The notes below the pieces were generated by a model. The model was not told the DNA's origin. It did not search any database and saw only the letters and a list, made by a program, of their open reading frames with translations. A DNA stretch of 64,000 nucleotides, taken from CAZOWW01 sp964583765 (GTDB lineage Bacteria > Actinomycetota > Actinomycetes > Actinomycetales > Kineosporiaceae). Position numbers and translations under genes: made by a program. The stretch covers positions 6,653 through 70,652 of the forward strand of contig CAZOWW010000013.1 of NCBI GenBank assembly GCA_964583765.1. The letters run 5' to 3'. The first letter of the stretch is position 1; every line of letters begins with the position of its first letter. Shown one piece after another: positions 17,551 through 26,141 of this stretch.

Positions 17551-19146
17551 TCAGTGCGAGAAGTGTCGCGTGCCGCTGAAGTAGAGCGTCACCCCGGCCC
17601 GGCGGGCAGCCTCGACGACCTCGGCGTCCCGCTTGGATCCACCGGGCTCGACCACGGCCTTGACCCCCGCGTCGGCCAGCACCTGGAAGCCGTCGGCGAA
17701 CGGGAAGTACGCGTCCGAGGCGGCCACCGCGCCCCGGGCCCGTTCGGCCCCCGCCCGGCTCACGGCCAGACGGCAGGAGTCCACGCGGTTGACCTGTCCC
17801 ATGCCCACACCCACGCTCGCCAGATCCTTGGCGAGCAGGATCGCGTTGGACTTGACCGCACGCACCGCACGCCACGCGAAGGCGAGATCGGCCAGGGTGG
17901 CCTCGTCCGCCGGCTCGCCCACGACGAGCCGCCAGGCGCGCGGATCGTCTCCGCCGTCCTCGACGACGGCGTCCACCCGGTCGGCACCCTGCACGAGCAG
18001 GCCGCCGGAGATCGGCCGCAGCTCGAGTGCGGCCCGGTGGGCGGCCTCCGGCAGGCGCAGCACCCGCAGGTTCTTCTTGCGGGTGAGGATCTCCAGCGCC
18101 TCCGGGGTGAAGTCGGGGGCGACGAGCACCTCGGTGAAGACCCCGTCGAGCTGGGCCGCGAAGGTGCCCGTGACGGGACGGTTCGCCGCGATCACGCCGC
18201 CGTAGGCCGACGCCGGGTCACAGGCGTGAGCACCGCGGTGCGCCGCCGCGATCGGGTCGTCCGCGCCCGCCGGGGCGATCGCGATGCCGCAGGGGTTGTT
18301 GTGCTTGACCACGGCCACCGCGGGCTCGGCGAAGTCGTAGGCGGCACGCAACGCGGCGTCGGCGTCGACGTAGTTGTTGTAGGACATCTCCTTGCCGTTG
18401 AGCTGCTCGGCGTGCGCGATGCCCGGCTCGGTGCCCACGTACAGGGCGGCCGACTGGTGCGGGTTCTCGCCGTAGCGCAGCACCGCGGCCCGCCGCCAAG
18501 TGGCGCCCACCCACTCCGGCAGCAAGGGGGCCCGGGACCCGGCCTGTGCCCCGAGCCAGCCGGCCACCGCGACGTCGTAGGAGGCCGTGTGCCGGAACGC
18601 CTCGACCGCGAGGTGCCGCCGCTCGGCCAGGGTGAACCCGCCGGTGGCCAGGGCGTCGACGAGCTGGGGGTACTGGTCCGGCGAGGTCGCGATCGCCACG
18701 CTCGCGTGGTTCTTGGCCGCGGCCCGCACCATGGACGGCCCGCCGATGTCGATCTGCTCGATGCACTCCTCGAGCCCGGCGCCGCTCGCCACGGTCTCGG
18801 TGAACGGGTACAGGTTCGAGACCACGAGGTCGAACGACTCGACCCCGAGCTCGTCGAGCTGGCGGACGTGGTCGGCCAGCCGCCGGTCGGCGAGGATGCC
18901 GGCGTGCACGCGCGGGTGCAGCGTCTTGACCCGGCCGTCGAGGCACTCGGGGAATCCGGTGAGCTCCTCGACCGGGGTCACCGGCACGCCGGACCCCGCG
19001 ATCCGGGCGGCCGTGCTCCCGGTGGAGACCAGCGTCACCCCGGCATCGGCCAGGGTGCGGGCGAGCTCGACCAGTCCGGTCTTGTCGTAGACGGAGACCA
19101 GGGCGCGGCGGATCGGCAGCCGGGCGGCGCCGTCGGATTCGCTCAT
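17551..19146 (-). CDS. purH: Bifunctional AICAR formyltransferase / IMP cyclohydrolase
   Basis: 531 residues, full length for PurH. Catalyses the last two steps of IMP synthesis. The N-terminal MGS-like cyclohydrolase domain shows ALVSVYDKTGL and TLHPRVHAGIL; the transformylase domain shows RYGENPHQSA, VKHNNPCGIA, the ASAYGGVIAANRPV segment and the C-terminal KSNAIL and GQVNRVDS motifs. ATG at 19146 follows a good AAGGA. It lies about 100 bp downstream of purN in the same direction, so the pair acts in purine synthesis. Confidence 0.97.
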   Translation of the reverse strand: MSESDGAARLPIRRALVSVYDKTGLVELARTLADAGVTLVSTGSTAARIAGSGVPVTPVEELTGFPECLDGRVKTLHPRVHAGILADRRLADHVRQLDELGVESFDLVVSNLYPFTETVASGAGLEECIEQIDIGGPSMVRAAAKNHASVAIATSPDQYPQLVDALATGGFTLAERRHLAVEAFRHTASYDVAVAGWLGAQAGSRAPLLPEWVGATWRRAAVLRYGENPHQSAALYVGTEPGIAHAEQLNGKEMSYNNYVDADAALRAAYDFAEPAVAVVKHNNPCGIAIAPAGADDPIAAAHRGAHACDPASAYGGVIAANRPVTGTFAAQLDGVFTEVLVAPDFTPEALEILTRKKNLRVLRLPEAAHRAALELRPISGGLLVQGADRVDAVVEDGGDDPRAWRLVVGEPADEATLADLAFAWRAVRAVKSNAILLAKDLASVGVGMGQVNRVDSCRLAVSRAGAERARGAVAASDAYFPFADGFQVLADAGVKAVVEPGGSKRDAEVVEAARRAGVTLYFSGTRHFSH

Positions 19147-19248
19147 CGTGGCGGTCCTTCCTCGGCGGCGGTCGCGCCACCGGTGATCATGCGGGCCGGG
19201 CCGGTCCCGCGAGGGTGGTGCCCACGACGACGGCGTCCGGGCGGGTGG

Positions 19249-19875
19249 TCACGCGAACCGGACCGTGCGGCCGGTCGTCGTCCAGCCCGCGGACATGCGG
19301 GCGACGACCTCGACGAGCAGTTCCCGCTCGGCGATCTTGATCCGCTCGTGCAGGGTCCCCTCGTCGTCACCGTCCTCCACCGGCACGGCACGCTGCGCGA
19401 GGATCGGCCCGGTGTCGGTACCCTCGTCGATGAGGATCACCGTGCACCCGGTCACCTTCACGCCGTGGGCGAGGGCGTCCCGCACCCCGTGGGCCCCCGG
19501 GAACGCCGGGAGCAACGCCGGGTGGGTGTTGATCGTGCGATCCCCGAACCGGTCGAGATAGGCACGGCCGAGGATCCGCATGAACCCGGCCAGCACCACG
19601 ACGTCGGGGGCGAAAGCGGACACCGCACGGGTCACCGCGACGTCCCAGACGGTGCGGTCGGGGAAGTCCGCGAGCTCGATCACCGCAGTGGGCACACCCG
19701 CAGCACGCGCCCGCTCCAGGCCGAGAGCGTCCGGCCGGTCGCTGACCACGCCGGCGATGCCGAACGGAGCGTCAGGAGCGGCGGCGGCTTCGAGGAGCGA
19801 CTGCAACAGGGTCCCGGTGCCGGACACCAGGACGACGACCCGCCGTCGGACGGGGGCGGAACTCGCGTCGGTCAC
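19249..19875 (-). CDS. purN: Phosphoribosylglycinamide formyltransferase
   Basis: 208 residues. Transfers formyl from 10-formyl-THF to GAR in purine synthesis. Motifs: VLVSGTGTLLQSLL at the N-terminus, the HPALLPAFPGAHG active-site segment with catalytic INTHPALLP, and D in IDEGTDTGPI. The N-terminal VSGTGTLLQ corresponds to the GSGSNLQ phosphate-binding loop. The GTG at 19875 (VTDASSAPVRRR) was chosen over a longer open frame that would add a basic, non-homologous extension. It is followed by purH. Confidence 0.95.
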   Translation of the reverse strand: MTDASSAPVRRRVVVLVSGTGTLLQSLLEAAAAPDAPFGIAGVVSDRPDALGLERARAAGVPTAVIELADFPDRTVWDVAVTRAVSAFAPDVVVLAGFMRILGRAYLDRFGDRTINTHPALLPAFPGAHGVRDALAHGVKVTGCTVILIDEGTDTGPILAQRAVPVEDGDDEGTLHERIKIAERELLVEVVARMSAGWTTTGRTVRFA

Positions 19876-20063
19876 GTCCGCACACCCTATCGGCCCGGGG
19901 TACCGACGCCGCCGCCCGGGCCGGCGGCTGCCCTGGCAGTGGACAAGTCCGGCCGAAGGCATCACACCAGCCAGGCGAAGGGTCGCACCCACCCAGCCGA
20001 TGATCAGTTTGCCGGCAGGTGATCAGCCCACCGCCAGGAGATCCGGCACCGTGAACCTCGCAG

Positions 20064-21341
20064 TCAGTCGATCTCGGAGGTCAGTCCCCCGCGCGCGCCC
20101 CACAGCTCGCGCAGGGCGGGGGCGGCCCCCACCACGGAGGCGGCGAGCAGCGCGCCGAGACCCACCTCGACGGCGAAGCTCACGCCACAGGCGAGGGCCG
20201 ACGGCCCGGACTCGGACAATCTGCCCGGACCCATCGGCCCGGTGGCGAGCCAGGTGACGACCGTGAACATGGCGCCCGCGATCACGACCGCGCCGAACAG
20301 GTCGGCCAGGAGGGCCCGGCTACCGCCGGGCGCGCGCCGGGCCACCACGGTCCCCGCGACCACACCCGCAAGCACCGGCAGGGCGACGACCAGGAGCACC
20401 GCACCGGGCAACGAGCCCCCACGCGGCAGAGCCGCCAGGAGCGGGAACGCCGGCAGCGGACCGATCACCGAAGCCACCGGGGTCACCGAGGTGCCCGCGC
20501 CCACGGCGAATCCCGGCCCTGCGGCGAAGGCTGCCGTCCAGATCACCGCATCGGGCAGGTAGGCGAGCTGGATCAGGGTGAGCACCACCACGCCGGGCAC
20601 GTCCGGGTGCAGCGCCGTGTACAACCCGCTCACCCGGTGGTACTGCACGAGCAGCGTCAGGAGCAGCAGCACCGCCGAACCGGCCAGATGCACGCCCAGG
20701 GCTGACGCGCCGCCCCGCACCCAGCGCCGCACGGCGGGAGGCAGCCGGATCGCCCGCAGCGCACCCCAGAACCCCCGCCTCAACCCGCCGTACCGGTAGG
20801 CGGCCGCCCCGAAGACGCCGGAGACCAGCGCGACGACGGCCGCACCGACCACGGCCTGGGCCGAGACCGGATGCAACCCGGAAGTGGTCGCCGCGAGCCC
20901 GGCCACGCCCGCGATGAGCGCATAGCTGAGGGTGAAGGCGATGAGCGCCCGTACGGGGATCGCCGCCGGGCGCGCGCGGCTGACGCCCGCACCGATGCGT
21001 TCCGCCCGCGGGTCCAGGGACCGGGCCAGGCGGCGTGCGGCGAACCAGCAGGAGACGGCGGGGATCGTGGACAGTCCGAGTGGCACCAGGGCGAAGTGCC
21101 CGCCGTCCACGACGAGGCCGCCGTGGTGCGCGAGCAACCAGGCGGCGACCGAGACCCGTACTGCCTGGGCCACCGTGGTGTGCGTCCCCTGGGTGACCAC
21201 CCAGGTGCCGACCACGGGTACGAGCGCCACGACCAGGGATCCCGCGGCGGCCTGGACAGCGGCAAGAAAGCCCATCGTCGCCGGTGGACGCGGCAACACA
21301 GCCGGCCCACCCGGGGACGTCGGGTCGGCGAGTAGGCTCAT
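20064..21341 (-). CDS. DUF6350-family polytopic membrane protein
   Basis: 425 residues with about ten hydrophobic helices spread from residue 25 to the C-terminus. It resembles the actinobacterial DUF6350 (PerM-like cell-division membrane protein) family, in part by its fixed place upstream of purN. Diagnostic stretches include LVPVVGTWVVTQGTH, LLAHHGGLVVDGGHF and GVVVLTLIQLAYLPDAVIW. Role unproven. The start at 21341 has GGAAGG only 2 bp upstream, so a slightly later start remains possible. It is divergent from the secreted-protein gene at 21565. Confidence 0.78.
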   Translation of the reverse strand: MSLLADPTSPGGPAVLPRPPATMGFLAAVQAAAGSLVVALVPVVGTWVVTQGTHTTVAQAVRVSVAAWLLAHHGGLVVDGGHFALVPLGLSTIPAVSCWFAARRLARSLDPRAERIGAGVSRARPAAIPVRALIAFTLSYALIAGVAGLAATTSGLHPVSAQAVVGAAVVALVSGVFGAAAYRYGGLRRGFWGALRAIRLPPAVRRWVRGGASALGVHLAGSAVLLLLTLLVQYHRVSGLYTALHPDVPGVVVLTLIQLAYLPDAVIWTAAFAAGPGFAVGAGTSVTPVASVIGPLPAFPLLAALPRGGSLPGAVLLVVALPVLAGVVAGTVVARRAPGGSRALLADLFGAVVIAGAMFTVVTWLATGPMGPGRLSESGPSALACGVSFAVEVGLGALLAASVVGAAPALRELWGARGGLTSEID

Positions 21342-21564
21342 CACCTTCCATAGTGACCCGTATGCGCACCGACAGTCGAAAGGCACGCCGAAGACTCCCG
21401 AACCGTTCCTGTTCCGGGCCGTATCGGTCCCGGTCGGAGCCGGGGTCACGCGGCACGCGGGGCCGCCACCTCGCGTTGCCACTCATGACAGGACCCGGCA
21501 GTGCCATCATCCCTTGCTGACGGGTACCCGCGCGCACGGCACCGGTGAACCTGAGGAGACGGGC

Positions 21565-22596
21565 ATGGACGACGAGCAGCAGCCCTGGGGCGCCGGTCAG
21601 CCGGAGCAGAGGTCGCCCCTGAGCGGCTTCGACTGGAGCGACGCCCCGGTCGTCGGTGGCTCGCGTGGCGCGGGCACGCCCTCGGCCGAGCCGGGGCGCT
21701 ACGGCCAGTACCAGCCGCAGGACCCGTACCAGCAGCAGAGCCCCTACCAGCCGCAGGACCCGTACCAGCAGCAGAGCCCGTACGACCCCACGGGAGGCGC
21801 CGGAGCGGCGTCCGGCCGGCGTCCGGAGCAGGGCTCCGAATGGGCCACCGGGCAGGGACCCCGGCGCGGCGCGGAACAGGGACCCCAGAGGGGGGGCGGC
21901 TCACGTTCCGGGGGCGGCCGACCGGATCCCGGACGGCGTGGGGGCCCGAGCCGAGGGGTCGTGTTCCTCGCCCTGCTCGCCGCGGGCACGGTGGCGGCGA
22001 TCTCGGCGACCGTCATGTCCTTGTTCAACTCGCACGCGCCGACCACGGGGGCCACGACCGAGAACTCCACCGGCACCACGCCCTCCGAGTCCTCCGCCGC
22101 GGCCGCAGGAACGCAGCCCGACCCGACCGGCGGCACGACGACCACCGGCAGTTCGACCACCACGACCACGGTTCCCCCGCACGGCTTCGTCCAGAACCCG
22201 TGGGCCGACTCGTCCCTGGACTTCGGCATCGTCAAGGAGATCCGCTCGAACGGCGGCACGGTGACCGTCACGGTGGACCGGGCCCAGTTCCTGACCGGAC
22301 CCCAGGCGGTGGCCTACATCGCGAAGCATCCGAACTACCGGGACGCCGAGTACGTGATCGTCAACACCAACAAGAAGCTGCGGACCTTCCCGCTGGCGCC
22401 CGACGCCGAGATCTACGGCGTGCTGATGCTGACCGACCAGCAGACCCTGGGCAAGCCCGTGCAGCTCGCCCCGGCCGAACTGGTCACGCGCGCACAGGGG
22501 ATCCTCGCGCAGAAGGGCCAGCTCCTGGTCTGGCTGCGGCACCAGAACGGCCTCGAGGGGCCGATCACCTACCTGGCCGAGCAGTTCGTGCCCTGA
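21565..22596 (+). CDS. Single-pass membrane protein with repetitive Gln/Pro/Tyr-rich cytosolic region
   Basis: 343 residues. Residues 1-135 are low complexity, with two copies of a QDPYQQQSPY-type repeat and an Arg/Gly-rich part. One membrane helix follows (about 137-157), then a Thr/Ser-rich linker, then an extracytoplasmic domain of about 135 residues from FVQNPWADSSLDFGIV to the end. I do not recognise that domain. A strong GAGGAGAC precedes the ATG at 21565. It converges with sucD. Confidence 0.78.
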   Translation: MDDEQQPWGAGQPEQRSPLSGFDWSDAPVVGGSRGAGTPSAEPGRYGQYQPQDPYQQQSPYQPQDPYQQQSPYDPTGGAGAASGRRPEQGSEWATGQGPRRGAEQGPQRGGGSRSGGGRPDPGRRGGPSRGVVFLALLAAGTVAAISATVMSLFNSHAPTTGATTENSTGTTPSESSAAAAGTQPDPTGGTTTTGSSTTTTTVPPHGFVQNPWADSSLDFGIVKEIRSNGGTVTVTVDRAQFLTGPQAVAYIAKHPNYRDAEYVIVNTNKKLRTFPLAPDAEIYGVLMLTDQQTLGKPVQLAPAELVTRAQGILAQKGQLLVWLRHQNGLEGPITYLAEQFVP

Positions 22597-22630
22597 CCTG
22601 CCACCTGACCCGACGGACGGAGCCGCCGGT

Positions 22631-23530
22631 TCACCCCACGCGTTGGCCGATGGCGGCCCGGGCGAGCCGCGCGGTGTCCCCCGGCGTCCGGCCCACCCGC
22701 ACCCCGGCGGCCTCCAGGGCCAGAGTCTTGGCTGCCGCCGTGCCGGAGGAACCGGAGACGATCGCCCCGGCGTGGCCCATGGTCCGCCCCTCGGGCGCGG
22801 TGAACCCCGCGACGTACCCGACCACCGGCTTGGTCACGTACTCGGCGATGAAGGCGGCGGCACGCTCCTCGGCGTCCCCGCCGATCTCACCGATCATCAC
22901 GATGACCTCGGTCTCGGGATCCTCCTCGAACGCGGCGAGTGCGTCGATGTGCGTGGTGCCCACGATCGGGTCCCCGCCGATGCCGACATTGGTGGAGAAG
23001 CCGATGTCCCGCAGCTCGTACATCAACTGGTACGTGAGCGTCCCGGACTTGCTGACCAGCCCGATCGGGCCCTGACCGGTGATGTTCCCCGGGATGATCC
23101 CGGCATTGGAACGTCCCGGGGAGATCAGGCCCGGACAGTTCGGTCCGATGATCCGGGTGTGCCCACCGCGCTGGGCGTGGTGCAGGCACTCGGCGGCGTC
23201 GTGCACCGGGATCCCCTCGGTGATCACCACCACGAGCGGCACCTGGGCGTCAACGGCCTCGATCACGGCGGCCTTGGCGAACGGCGCGGGGACGAAGACG
23301 ACCGACACATCCGCACCGGTGCGGTGCACGGCCTCCTTCACGGTGTCGAAAACGGGCTTGCGCACCCCGTCCTGGAACGCCATGAGCGCTCCGCCCTTGC
23401 CCGGGGTGACCCCGCCGACGACCCGCGTCCCGCAGTTGAGCATCAGCTGGGCGTGCTTGCGCCCTTCGGAGCCGGTCATGCCCTGGACCAGGACCCGGCT
23501 GTTCTCGGTGAGATAGATGGCCACCCTCAT
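22631..23530 (-). CDS. sucD: Succinyl-CoA synthetase (ADP-forming) alpha subunit
   Basis: 299 residues. CoA-binding Rossmann domain (VLVQGMTGSEG, VGGVTPGKGG), IGPNCPGL, and the phosphohistidine loop GRTMGHAGAI. Works with SucC in the TCA cycle. Its ATG overlaps the sucC stop by 4 bp. Full length and intact. Confidence 0.97.
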   Translation of the reverse strand: MRVAIYLTENSRVLVQGMTGSEGRKHAQLMLNCGTRVVGGVTPGKGGALMAFQDGVRKPVFDTVKEAVHRTGADVSVVFVPAPFAKAAVIEAVDAQVPLVVVITEGIPVHDAAECLHHAQRGGHTRIIGPNCPGLISPGRSNAGIIPGNITGQGPIGLVSKSGTLTYQLMYELRDIGFSTNVGIGGDPIVGTTHIDALAAFEEDPETEVIVMIGEIGGDAEERAAAFIAEYVTKPVVGYVAGFTAPEGRTMGHAGAIVSGSSGTAAAKTLALEAAGVRVGRTPGDTARLARAAIGQRVG

Positions 23531-24753
23531 GCCCCCTGTCCGAGGCCGCTGGCGGCCAGCTGTTCCGTGCCCGCGGCGGCGAGCTCCGCGGCCCGCCGCG
23601 CAGCTCCCTCCATCGTGGTCTCACGGATGATCCGGCCTGGGGGCAGGGACGCCGCGAACTCGTCCAGGATGCGGTGCCCGAGTTCGGCGTTGTTCCCGTC
23701 CAGCCGCACCACGAGGGGAAGGGTCACCGGCTGCCCAGCGGACTCCAGAAGTTCGAACGCACGGCGGATACCGGTCGCCACCGCGTCGCAGGCGGTGATC
23801 CCACCGAAGACGTTCACGAAGACGACCCGCACCCGGGGGTCCGAGAGCACGATCTGCAGACCGTTCGCCATCACCTCGGCGCTCGCGCCGCCCCCGATGT
23901 CGAGGAAGTTGGCCGGGGTGACCCCGCCGAACTCCTCCCCCGCGAAGGCGACCACGTCCAGGGTGCTCATCACGAGCCCGGCGCCGTTCCCGATGATGCC
24001 GACCTGCCCGTCCAGGCGCACATAGCTCAACCGCAGCTCGCGGGCCCGGCGCTCGATCGGGTCGGCGACGTCCGTGTCCGCCAGACCCTGATGGCCGGGA
24101 TGACGGAACCGGGCGTTGTCGTCGAGGGTCAGCTTGCCGTCCAGGGCCAGCACCCGACCGTCGGACGTGCAGGCCAGGGGGTTCACCTCGACCAGCAGCG
24201 CGTCCTCGGCCCGGAAGACCTGCCACAGACGCTCCACCACGCGGGCGACCTCGGCGCGCACCGGCACCGGGAATCCGGCCTCGGCGACCAGCCGGGCCGC
24301 GAAGGCGGCGTCCACCCCGACCAGGGGGTCGATCTCCAGGCGGGTGAGCGCGTCCGGACGTTCGACGGCGAGCTGCTCGATCTCCATGCCGCCCTCGGCC
24401 GAGGCCATGGCGAGGTACGTGCGGCGCCCGCGGTCCACGAGGATCGAGACGTAGAACTCCTGGGCGATCTGCGCGGCGGGTGACAGGAGCACCTGCCGCA
24501 CCGGATGGCCCTTGATGGTCAGGCCGAGGATCCGCTCCGCCTCGGTGGCCGCCGCGTCGGGGTCGGACACGACCGCGACGCCCCCCGCCTTGCCCCGACC
24601 ACCGGCCTTGACCTGGGCCTTTACCACCACCGGACCGGACAGCCGCAGCGCCGCAGCACGTGCCTGCGCCGGCGTCGCCGCCACCAGGCCGTCCAGTACC
24701 GGGACACCGTGCGCGGCGAAGAGATCGCGCGCCTGGTATTCGAAGAGGTCCAC
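23527..24753 (-). CDS. sucC: Succinyl-CoA synthetase (ADP-forming) beta subunit
   Basis: 408 residues, slightly longer than the usual 390. N-terminal ATP-grasp domain (MDLFEYQARDLFAAHGVPV, VKAQVKAGGRGKAGGV), metal-binding LLVEVNPLACT, and C-terminal ligase domain with NGAGLVMSTLD and VFVNVFGGIT. GTG start at 24753 with an AGGGCGG Shine-Dalgarno; a TAGTCT -10-like element lies at 24790-24795. Overlaps sucD. Confidence 0.97.
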   Translation of the reverse strand: MDLFEYQARDLFAAHGVPVLDGLVAATPAQARAAALRLSGPVVVKAQVKAGGRGKAGGVAVVSDPDAAATEAERILGLTIKGHPVRQVLLSPAAQIAQEFYVSILVDRGRRTYLAMASAEGGMEIEQLAVERPDALTRLEIDPLVGVDAAFAARLVAEAGFPVPVRAEVARVVERLWQVFRAEDALLVEVNPLACTSDGRVLALDGKLTLDDNARFRHPGHQGLADTDVADPIERRARELRLSYVRLDGQVGIIGNGAGLVMSTLDVVAFAGEEFGGVTPANFLDIGGGASAEVMANGLQIVLSDPRVRVVFVNVFGGITACDAVATGIRRAFELLESAGQPVTLPLVVRLDGNNAELGHRILDEFAASLPPGRIIRETTMEGAARRAAELAAAGTEQLAASGLGQGA

Positions 24754-24872
24754 GCAACCGCCCTCGTCGTCGGGATGCCTCGCTCAACGAGACTAGCCCG
24801 CCGCGCGGGAATGCCCCTGCCGGAGAGGCTCGTTCGGGCACGTCGTTCGCACCCGGCGCGCCGAGCGGCAGG

Positions 24873-24911
24873 CGGCCGACGCCGAACGGACCTGCCGTCC
24901 GGCGTCGGCCG
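24873..24911. terminator. Hairpin between the B12-binding gene and sucC
   Basis: CGGCCGACGCCG / CGGCGTCGGCCG, 12-bp perfect arms, with four more inner pairs. It lies downstream of the B12-binding gene and upstream of the sucC promoter region, both read on the minus strand. Confidence 0.65.
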
Positions 24912-25002
24912 TCCGCCGTCAGGAGAACCCGGCCGCAGTCGTCACCCGACAGCACCAGGACGGACGCCGCCGCGGACGGGGGCAGGCCGCCGGGCGCCGG
25001 GG

Positions 25003-25401
25003 TCAGACCCGCTGCCCCACGTTGTCCCGCACCCACGCCACGATGTCGAGGGTCGAGGCGCCGGGGGTGAAGATCTTCTGGACGCCGAGCGTCTCGAGCG
25101 GGGCGATGTCGCCCTCAGGGATGATGCCGCCCCCGAACACGACGATGTCGTCGGCGCCCCGCTCCCGCAGCAGCTCGACGACCTTGGCGAACAGAGTCAG
25201 GTGCGCCCCGGAGAGCACCGACAGACCGACGGCATCGGCGTCCTCCTGGATGGCCGTCTCGACGATCTGAACCGGCGTCTGGTGCAGGCCCGTGTACACG
25301 ACCTCCATCCCGGCGTCCCGCAGGGCCCGAGCCACGACCTTGGCACCACGGTCGTGACCGTCGAGACCCGGCTTCGCGATGACGATGCGGACCGGCGACA
25401 T
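25003..25401 (-). CDS. Stand-alone cobalamin (B12)-binding domain protein
   Basis: 132 residues, essentially one B12-binding domain like the C-terminus of methylmalonyl-CoA mutase. Base-off His motif LDGHDRG near residue 14, LSVLSGAH and VVFGGGIIP are all present. Such subunits pair with a separate mutase large subunit or serve as cobalamin adaptors; no mutase gene is in this window. Strong AGGAGG before the ATG at 25401, and TACGAT near 25457 is a plausible -10. It lies upstream of sucCD, the enzymes that consume the succinyl-CoA a mutase would make. Confidence 0.9.
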   Translation of the reverse strand: MSPVRIVIAKPGLDGHDRGAKVVARALRDAGMEVVYTGLHQTPVQIVETAIQEDADAVGLSVLSGAHLTLFAKVVELLRERGADDIVVFGGGIIPEGDIAPLETLGVQKIFTPGASTLDIVAWVRDNVGQRV

Positions 25402-25619
25402 CTTGTTGCCTCCTCGCGTTGCATGCCGCGCCTGTGGACTGCGGCGCGGCTTGATCGTAGCGAGGACGGCCGGGCCCGCCGAGGGCGGAGGTCCCGCGGC
25501 ACGCGGACGTGACCGACGAGACGGACGCCGCGTCACCGGGACGGCCGAGGTAACCCCGGGACGCCTGACGCACACAGTCCGAGGAACCCGCGGAGACCGG
25601 CCGACAACCAGAATTGGGG

Positions 25620-25658
25620 GCGGCCGGCCATCCCGCTGTGAGCGAAATGGCCGGCCGC
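25620..25658 (-). terminator. Strong hairpin downstream of the microORF
   Basis: GCGGCCGGCCAT / ATGGCCGGCCGC, perfect 12-bp arms around a 15-base loop that can pair further (CGCT-GTG-AGCG). It is the most stable structure in the region and a likely 3' end for a short minus-strand transcript. No U-run follows. Confidence 0.6.
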
Positions 25659-25666
25659 GGCTTGAA

Positions 25667-25721
25667 GGACCACCGCTCCGGGGTCCATCACCCGGATCGG
25701 TGGTCCGGTCCGTGGGACCGG
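25667..25721 (-). other. Two overlapping, mutually exclusive hairpins
   Basis: Hairpin A: CCGGTCC-GTG-GGACCGG (25705-25721). Hairpin B: GGACCACCG / CGGTGGTCC (arms 25667-25675 and 25698-25706). They share bases 25705-25706 and both use GGTCC-type arms, so only one can form at a time. They lie just downstream of the microORF stop. Confidence 0.5.
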
Positions 25722-25736
25722 CACCGACGCGCTGCG

Positions 25737-25808
25737 TCAGTGTTGGTCGCTTTGTGGTACCGCGGTGACCTCCGAGGAGAAGGGAGACCGCCTGAACGCC
25801 TGCCGCAT
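25737..25808 (-). CDS. Candidate 23-residue microprotein or leader peptide
   Basis: ATG at 25808 is preceded by AGGAGGGGG with an 8-base gap, near ideal. The product begins MRQAFRRSPFSS and ends with a Gln/Ser/Asp/His tail; there are four Arg among 23 residues and no membrane segment. An in-frame ATG at 25829 would add seven residues but lacks a Shine-Dalgarno. It sits about 70 bp downstream of a promoter overlapped by a CebR-like operator and is followed by stacked hairpins. Coding status is unproven; it could be a leader peptide, a small regulator or chance. Confidence 0.4.
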   Translation of the reverse strand: MRQAFRRSPFSSEVTAVPQSDQH

Positions 25809-25886
25809 CACGGATACCCCCTCCTTCATTACTCGTTGTCACCAGATCTTCGTCCGGCCAGTAGTTCCGACCGCTGATGCTGACGG

Positions 25887-25916
25887 ACTGTAGCTGCAAA
25901 TTGGGAGCGCTCACAA
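25887..25916 (-). promoter_or_regulatory. Promoter overlapped by a CebR/CelR-like operator
   Basis: The plus-strand sequence 25902-25915 is TGGGAGCGCTCACA, matching 13 of 14 bases of TGGGAGCGCTCCCA, the operator of the cellobiose-responsive LacI-family repressors CebR (Streptomyces) and CelR (Thermobifida). On the minus strand TTGTGA (25911-25916), an 18-bp spacer and TACAGT (25887-25892) form a sigma-70-like promoter, with the operator covering the -35 and the start of the spacer, as for a repressor. Confidence 0.6.
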
Positions 25917-25997
25917 GACCGTCATTTTCTGGAAACACAGTTACCGTGCGTGAATGGACACGTATTCGTAGAGCACGGTCACGGTCCGCACACGCAC

Positions 25998-26037
25998 GCA
26001 CGGCGGCACCCCGGATATCTCCGGGGTGCCGCCGTGC
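25998..26037. terminator. Terminator of the GH6 endoglucanase gene
   Basis: Perfect 18-bp arms starting GCACGGCGGCACCCC, loop TATC, 105 bp after the cellulase stop on the minus strand. It separates the cellulase from the operator/microORF unit. Confidence 0.8.
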
Positions 26038-26141
26038 GGTTCTGGCGCGATCGGCAGGGTTCAGGCCGGTCCGTGCGATTCGCGCTGTGCCGTGTGTCTC
26101 GTGCTGTGCCGTGTGTCTCGTGCCGGGCCGGTCAGGCCGGC

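Larger units (their letters stand above)
25402..26141. other. Gene-poor 740-bp region with operator, microORF and hairpins
   Basis: Minus-strand order: cellulase terminator (25998-26037), CebR-like operator/promoter (25887-25916), 23-codon ORF (25737-25808), overlapping hairpins (25667-25721), a 12-bp-arm hairpin (25620-25658), then the promoter of the B12-binding gene. From 25459 to 25619 I see nothing definite. A longer open frame crossing the region on the minus strand has no coding character. Confidence 0.6.

Noticed and set aside
23384..23397. GAGCGCTC core inside sucD as a CebR site
   Set aside because: Within coding sequence, with a poor match outside the core.
25402..25736. Cobalamin riboswitch upstream of the B12-binding gene
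   Set aside because: No B12-box-like sequence found; the gene also binds rather than makes or imports cobalamin.
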